A stretch of 64,000 bases of DNA from Gammaproteobacteria bacterium (GTDB taxonomy: Bacteria; Pseudomonadota; Gammaproteobacteria; HK1), in NCBI GenBank assembly GCA_012103455.1, contig WLWT01000001.1:1474001-1538000 (forward strand), written 5' to 3'. How positions within the stretch are numbered: position 1 is the first letter of the stretch; the number at the start of each line of letters is the position of its first letter. This document shows, piece by piece, positions 61,464 to 64,000 of the stretch. A program made the position numbers and the translations under genes. The notes under the pieces are model-generated. The model made no database searches and was not told where the DNA came from. It was given only the letters and a program-made list of their open reading frames with translations.

Positions 61464-62564
61464 ATGAGAATAATCATCTGCGGTGGCGGTGTCATCGGCG
61501 CCGCCATAGCTTATGCCTTGACCGAGCGGGGCTTTGCACCCACCGTCGTCGAAGCCGTCGCCCCCGCCTGTGCCGCATCGGGTAAGTCCGGTGGATTTCT
61601 TGCCCTCGACTGGTGTGATGGTTCCGCCATGTCCGCGTTGGCCAGACGCAGTTTTCAATTGCATGCCGAGTTGGGTAAACGGTTCGGCGATAGAACCGGT
61701 TACCGGCGTATGGACACGCTAGCCATCGTCGCGACGCAAACACCTTCTGACTTGAGGGACTACGCAAGGGCGCCGGCACCCGAGTGGCTCGATGGCCAGT
61801 GTGCTGTACACGGACAACTAGGCACGCCGGCAAGCACCGCCCAAGTGCATCCCAAATTATTCACTCAAGTGCTGTTGGATGAGGCAGCTCGGCGGGGGGC
61901 GGAGTTGGTCATAGGCCGAGTCGATGGCATTCATCATGACGGCGGCAAGGTCAATAGCATCACCGTCGATAGGCAGCGGATGAATGCGGATGCGGTAGTG
62001 GTCGCCATGGGTCCTTGGTCTGCCCTAGCCACCGCCTGGCTGCCCGTACCATCGGTCATGGGCGAGAAAGGGGCTAGCATCGTATTGGAGCCGTCCAGGC
62101 CCATTGGCGCCCATGCATTGTTTGGCGAATTCGTTGATGCGCAAGGTGAGCACCACAGTCCGGAAGTGTTTCCACGACCGGATGGACAAGTGTATCTGTG
62201 CGGCGCCCCCGAGCGGGCATCGTTACCGGAGAACCCCTCTTCCATAGAACCCGGGCAGCCCGCTATCGATAAGCTGGTCACCATCGCCAACGCCTTATCT
62301 AGCGGCCTTAAAGCGGCAACACTCGTTCAGGCCCAAGCCTGCTACCGGCCCATCGTCCACGACGCGCTGCCGGTCATGGGCCGCGTCGATGGTATCGACG
62401 GCGCCTACATAGCCACCGCCCACAACTGTTGGGGTATTTTGAATGCACCGACCTCCGGCGAAGCGATGGCCGAACTCATCACCAACGGTCACACAGAACA
62501 CGTCGATTTGGGGCCATTCGCGCCGGGGCGGTTGCTGCAGAGGCGGGCGGCGGCGTGGCGATGA
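61464..62564 (+). CDS. DAO-family FAD-dependent oxidoreductase
   Basis: 366 residues from the ATG at 61464, fixed by AAGGAG 7 bases upstream. The start MRIIICGGGVIGAAIAYALTERG is the FAD-binding fold; ASGKSGGFLALDW and the C-terminal ACYRPIVHDALPVMGRVDGIDGAYIATAHNCWGILNAPTSGEAMAELI fit the family of glycine/D-amino acid oxidases. The usual NxGGFxSG-like motif is kept. Substrate unknown. No neighbour on the same strand is intact. Confidence 0.87.
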   Translation: MRIIICGGGVIGAAIAYALTERGFAPTVVEAVAPACAASGKSGGFLALDWCDGSAMSALARRSFQLHAELGKRFGDRTGYRRMDTLAIVATQTPSDLRDYARAPAPEWLDGQCAVHGQLGTPASTAQVHPKLFTQVLLDEAARRGAELVIGRVDGIHHDGGKVNSITVDRQRMNADAVVVAMGPWSALATAWLPVPSVMGEKGASIVLEPSRPIGAHALFGEFVDAQGEHHSPEVFPRPDGQVYLCGAPERASLPENPSSIEPGQPAIDKLVTIANALSSGLKAATLVQAQACYRPIVHDALPVMGRVDGIDGAYIATAHNCWGILNAPTSGEAMAELITNGHTEHVDLGPFAPGRLLQRRAAAWR

Positions 62565-62691
62565 GCCAGCTAGGCGCGGATATAAGACCGATCGTGTTGC
62601 CCGCATTTTGACGGCCTTAGTGCCGATGCATATCTCGCGCTGCCCCTTCACCTCGGCAAGACAGCATGAAACGCCTCGGCATTCGGACATT

Positions 62692-63528
62692 TCAACCAGT
62701 TACGGTGGTCCGTCTCCACCCCCACCATGCACATATGGCCTCACCCATGACGAGGGCTTTGTCTGCTTCGGCTAGCCAGCTCAGTTCCTCGGTGAACAGG
62801 GTGACGCACTCGCGCCAGGAGCAGGGCATCTTGGTGATGTCGGTACCCCAAAACGTACGCTCGGGGCCGAATGCTTCGTAAATTTGGCGAATAAAAGTAT
62901 GCATCGCGGGAAACGGATACGCTTCGCTTGAATAACCGGGCGCACCGGTCGCTTTGACGGCGACGTTCGGATACTTGGCCAATGCCAGCAACTCCGGCAT
63001 ATGGGTCATGGAAGCAGCGTCTTTCAACGTCGTGTTGCCTCCCCTGCCGCCCAGATGATCGATAGTGATGCGCAATTGCGGATGACGCTCGGCGATGCGC
63101 CCGAACACGGCCAGGGAATCGGTGGCCAATACCGCCACCGGCACTCCCGCCACTTCCGCCGCCGCCCACAACCAATCGAGTTCCCCCTCGTGCAACAAGC
63201 GCTGATCCGGCTGATGCAAAAAGGTGTAGCGAAGGCCTAGCATGCCGGGCCGCTCCCTCCAGCCTGCAATTTTGGGTAAGGATTGTGCCTCATCCAAAGG
63301 CAACGAACCCATGATGGCAAAACGGCCCGGATAATCGCGTACCGCGGCGAATGCCATACTGTCAGCCCCCGGATCCCAGCTAGGAGGATGAATGATCGCA
63401 GCATTGATGCCACCCTCATCCATCATCCCGATGGCCTCTTCCGCCGTGAACGCTGTTACCTGGCGGTGCGCTGGGTTATTGGGTAAGCCGCTCCCCCAAA
63501 GATGAATTTGCGCATCGACTATTTGCAT
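62692..63528 (-). CDS. Amidohydrolase-2 family metal-dependent hydrolase
   Basis: 278 residues. TIM-barrel hydrolase: MQIVDAQIHLWG (usual D-x-H-x-H, here DAQIHLW), ITIDHLGGRGG, NVAVKATGAPGYS, and FGPERTFWGTDITKMPCSW with the catalytic Asp, ending LVMGEAICAWWGW. The family includes 2-pyrone-4,6-dicarboxylate lactonase and related lactonases or decarboxylases. The substrate is unknown. It is divergently placed from nothing intact; decayed signalling genes lie upstream. Confidence 0.87.
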   Translation of the reverse strand: MQIVDAQIHLWGSGLPNNPAHRQVTAFTAEEAIGMMDEGGINAAIIHPPSWDPGADSMAFAAVRDYPGRFAIMGSLPLDEAQSLPKIAGWRERPGMLGLRYTFLHQPDQRLLHEGELDWLWAAAEVAGVPVAVLATDSLAVFGRIAERHPQLRITIDHLGGRGGNTTLKDAASMTHMPELLALAKYPNVAVKATGAPGYSSEAYPFPAMHTFIRQIYEAFGPERTFWGTDITKMPCSWRECVTLFTEELSWLAEADKALVMGEAICAWWGWRRTTVTG

Positions 63529-63544
63529 GATCTTGATCTCGCGT

Positions 63545-63716
63545 TCATTTCGGCAACAATGCCATAACTCACCGACAGACCTAAGCCAGTCCCCTTGCCC
63601 GGCTCCTCAGCGGTAAAAACAGTTCAAAATCCTTCCAGGCAGTTGCAGCACTGCATCGCTCAGACCCACTTTGCCAATATCATGCAAGGGGGCGGCTAGA
63701 GCAATGCGCCGGCTCA
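63545..63716 (-). pseudogene. Shreds of an HD-GYP domain and a histidine kinase
   Basis: Two short pieces on the minus strand. Near 63610-63716 the translation RRIALAAPLHDIGKVGLSDAVLQLPGRIL matches the HD-GYP phosphodiesterase core with its HD pair. Near 63545-63622, in another frame, EEPGKGTGLGLSVSYGIVAEM matches the G2-box end of a histidine kinase ATPase domain. Both are too short to be genes. The first overlaps the stop of the MFS gene. Confidence 0.7.
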
Positions 63717-64000
63717 AGGCTGACGCATCCGGCTTTTGGGCATCGTTGCCGCCAAGAAACAAAAAGCGCCCAGCAAAGAGCCTGCGGCAAGAATAATAAA
63801 TCCCAGCCGGTAATCACCGGTCACGTCAGCCATGTATCCCGCGAATACAGGACCGGTGGACATACCGAACATGACGATCAGTGCGGACAAACCCATAATG
63901 GTGCCAAAGGAGCTGGCGCCGAAGTAATCTGCCCGCATCGCCGTCATCAAAGGTCCGCGCACGCCCCAGGCAAAGCCGTGAATGGTAACCGCCGTCACCA
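63714..64000 (-). CDS. MFS transporter, C-terminal part (continues beyond window)
   Basis: About 95 residues are visible: GFAWGVRGPLMTAMRADYFGASSFGTIMGLSALIVMFG, then TGPVFAGYMADVTGDYRLGFIILAAG and a last helix. This is the C-terminal third of a major facilitator protein similar to oxalate/formate- or monocarboxylate-type carriers. The frame runs off the window edge, so the start and substrate cannot be judged. Confidence 0.75.
   Translation of the reverse strand, partial: VTAVTIHGFAWGVRGPLMTAMRADYFGASSFGTIMGLSALIVMFGMSTGPVFAGYMADVTGDYRLGFIILAAGSLLGAFCFLAATMPKSRMRQP

Noticed and set aside
61017..62564. One long 515-residue protein joining a Clp-like and an FAD oxidoreductase part
   Set aside because: The Clp part lacks Walker A and a proper start, while the FAD part has its own ribosome-binding site and starts exactly at a typical FAD-binding N-terminus.

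Overview
The window looks like a high-GC proteobacterial chromosome, most likely a gammaproteobacterium with a marine or host-associated, nutrient-scavenging lifestyle. The evidence is an AapJQM-type amino-acid ABC system, a TmpA/TmpB phosphonate pair, a cobalamin-riboswitch-controlled CbiM-type cobalt transporter, and many CoA-ligase, CaiB, thiolase and amidohydrolase genes. Taxonomy is inferred from gene content only. No rRNA, tRNA or CRISPR array was seen. The strongest overall impression is genome decay. I count about 25 broken or fragmentary genes, five copies of one 140-bp MITE family with target duplications, two IS5-family elements, remnants of IS4, IS91 and IS3, and at least ten short tandem duplications of 9-20 bp, some of which directly cause the frameshifts.

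Layout. 0-6 kb: sulfatase pseudogene (MITE insertion plus 19-bp duplication), a Ddn-like flavin/F420 protein, then aapJ-aapQ-aapM on the minus strand without an adjacent ATPase gene. 6-12.8 kb: DM13 protein, tmpA-tmpB, a cobalamin riboswitch, and cobalt uptake genes (DUF4198 protein, cbiM, cbiL, cbiQ, cbiO). 12.8-24 kb: defence-like accessory region with an IS4 remnant, a three-gene operon (DUF262 protein, OLD-like ATPase with DUF3696, unknown protein), a type II restriction-modification pair, an orphan type I-G Cas3 truncated at an IS91 remnant, a subtilisin-like protease with a separate I9-type propeptide/inhibitor gene, and an ssb pseudogene.

24-33 kb: a decaying metabolic block: multicopper oxidase, VOC protein, zinc dehydrogenase, aldolase, FGGY kinase, sulfotransferase, WD40 protein and ribA. 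Several of these are broken by single lesions. 33-41 kb: a metal-type transport module (DUF5132 protein, ABC exporter and P-type ATPase that both begin with an HMA_2-like domain, and an SLC1-type carrier), with an IS5 element inserted between a possible Fur box and the transporter operon. 41-43 kb: a scrapyard of IS3, monooxygenase, MITE and IS427-group pieces. 43-58 kb: a PEP-CTERM protein of low GC, two acyl-CoA synthetases, DUF1499 and DUF1989 proteins, a D-aminoacylase-type amidohydrolase, an FAD oxidoreductase, a CPBP protease, a double CaiB/BaiF CoA-transferase and a thiolase. 58-64 kb: a 110-bp cruciform-forming repeat, a broken caspase-FGE fusion gene, hicAB with a dead toxin, a P-loop kinase-like protein, a Clp relic, a second FAD oxidoreductase, an amidohydrolase, shreds of signalling genes and the end of an MFS transporter.

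The best candidates for unusual biology are the DUF262/ATPase/unknown operon, the metal module, the protease-inhibitor pair, and the MITE family with its associated duplication pattern.
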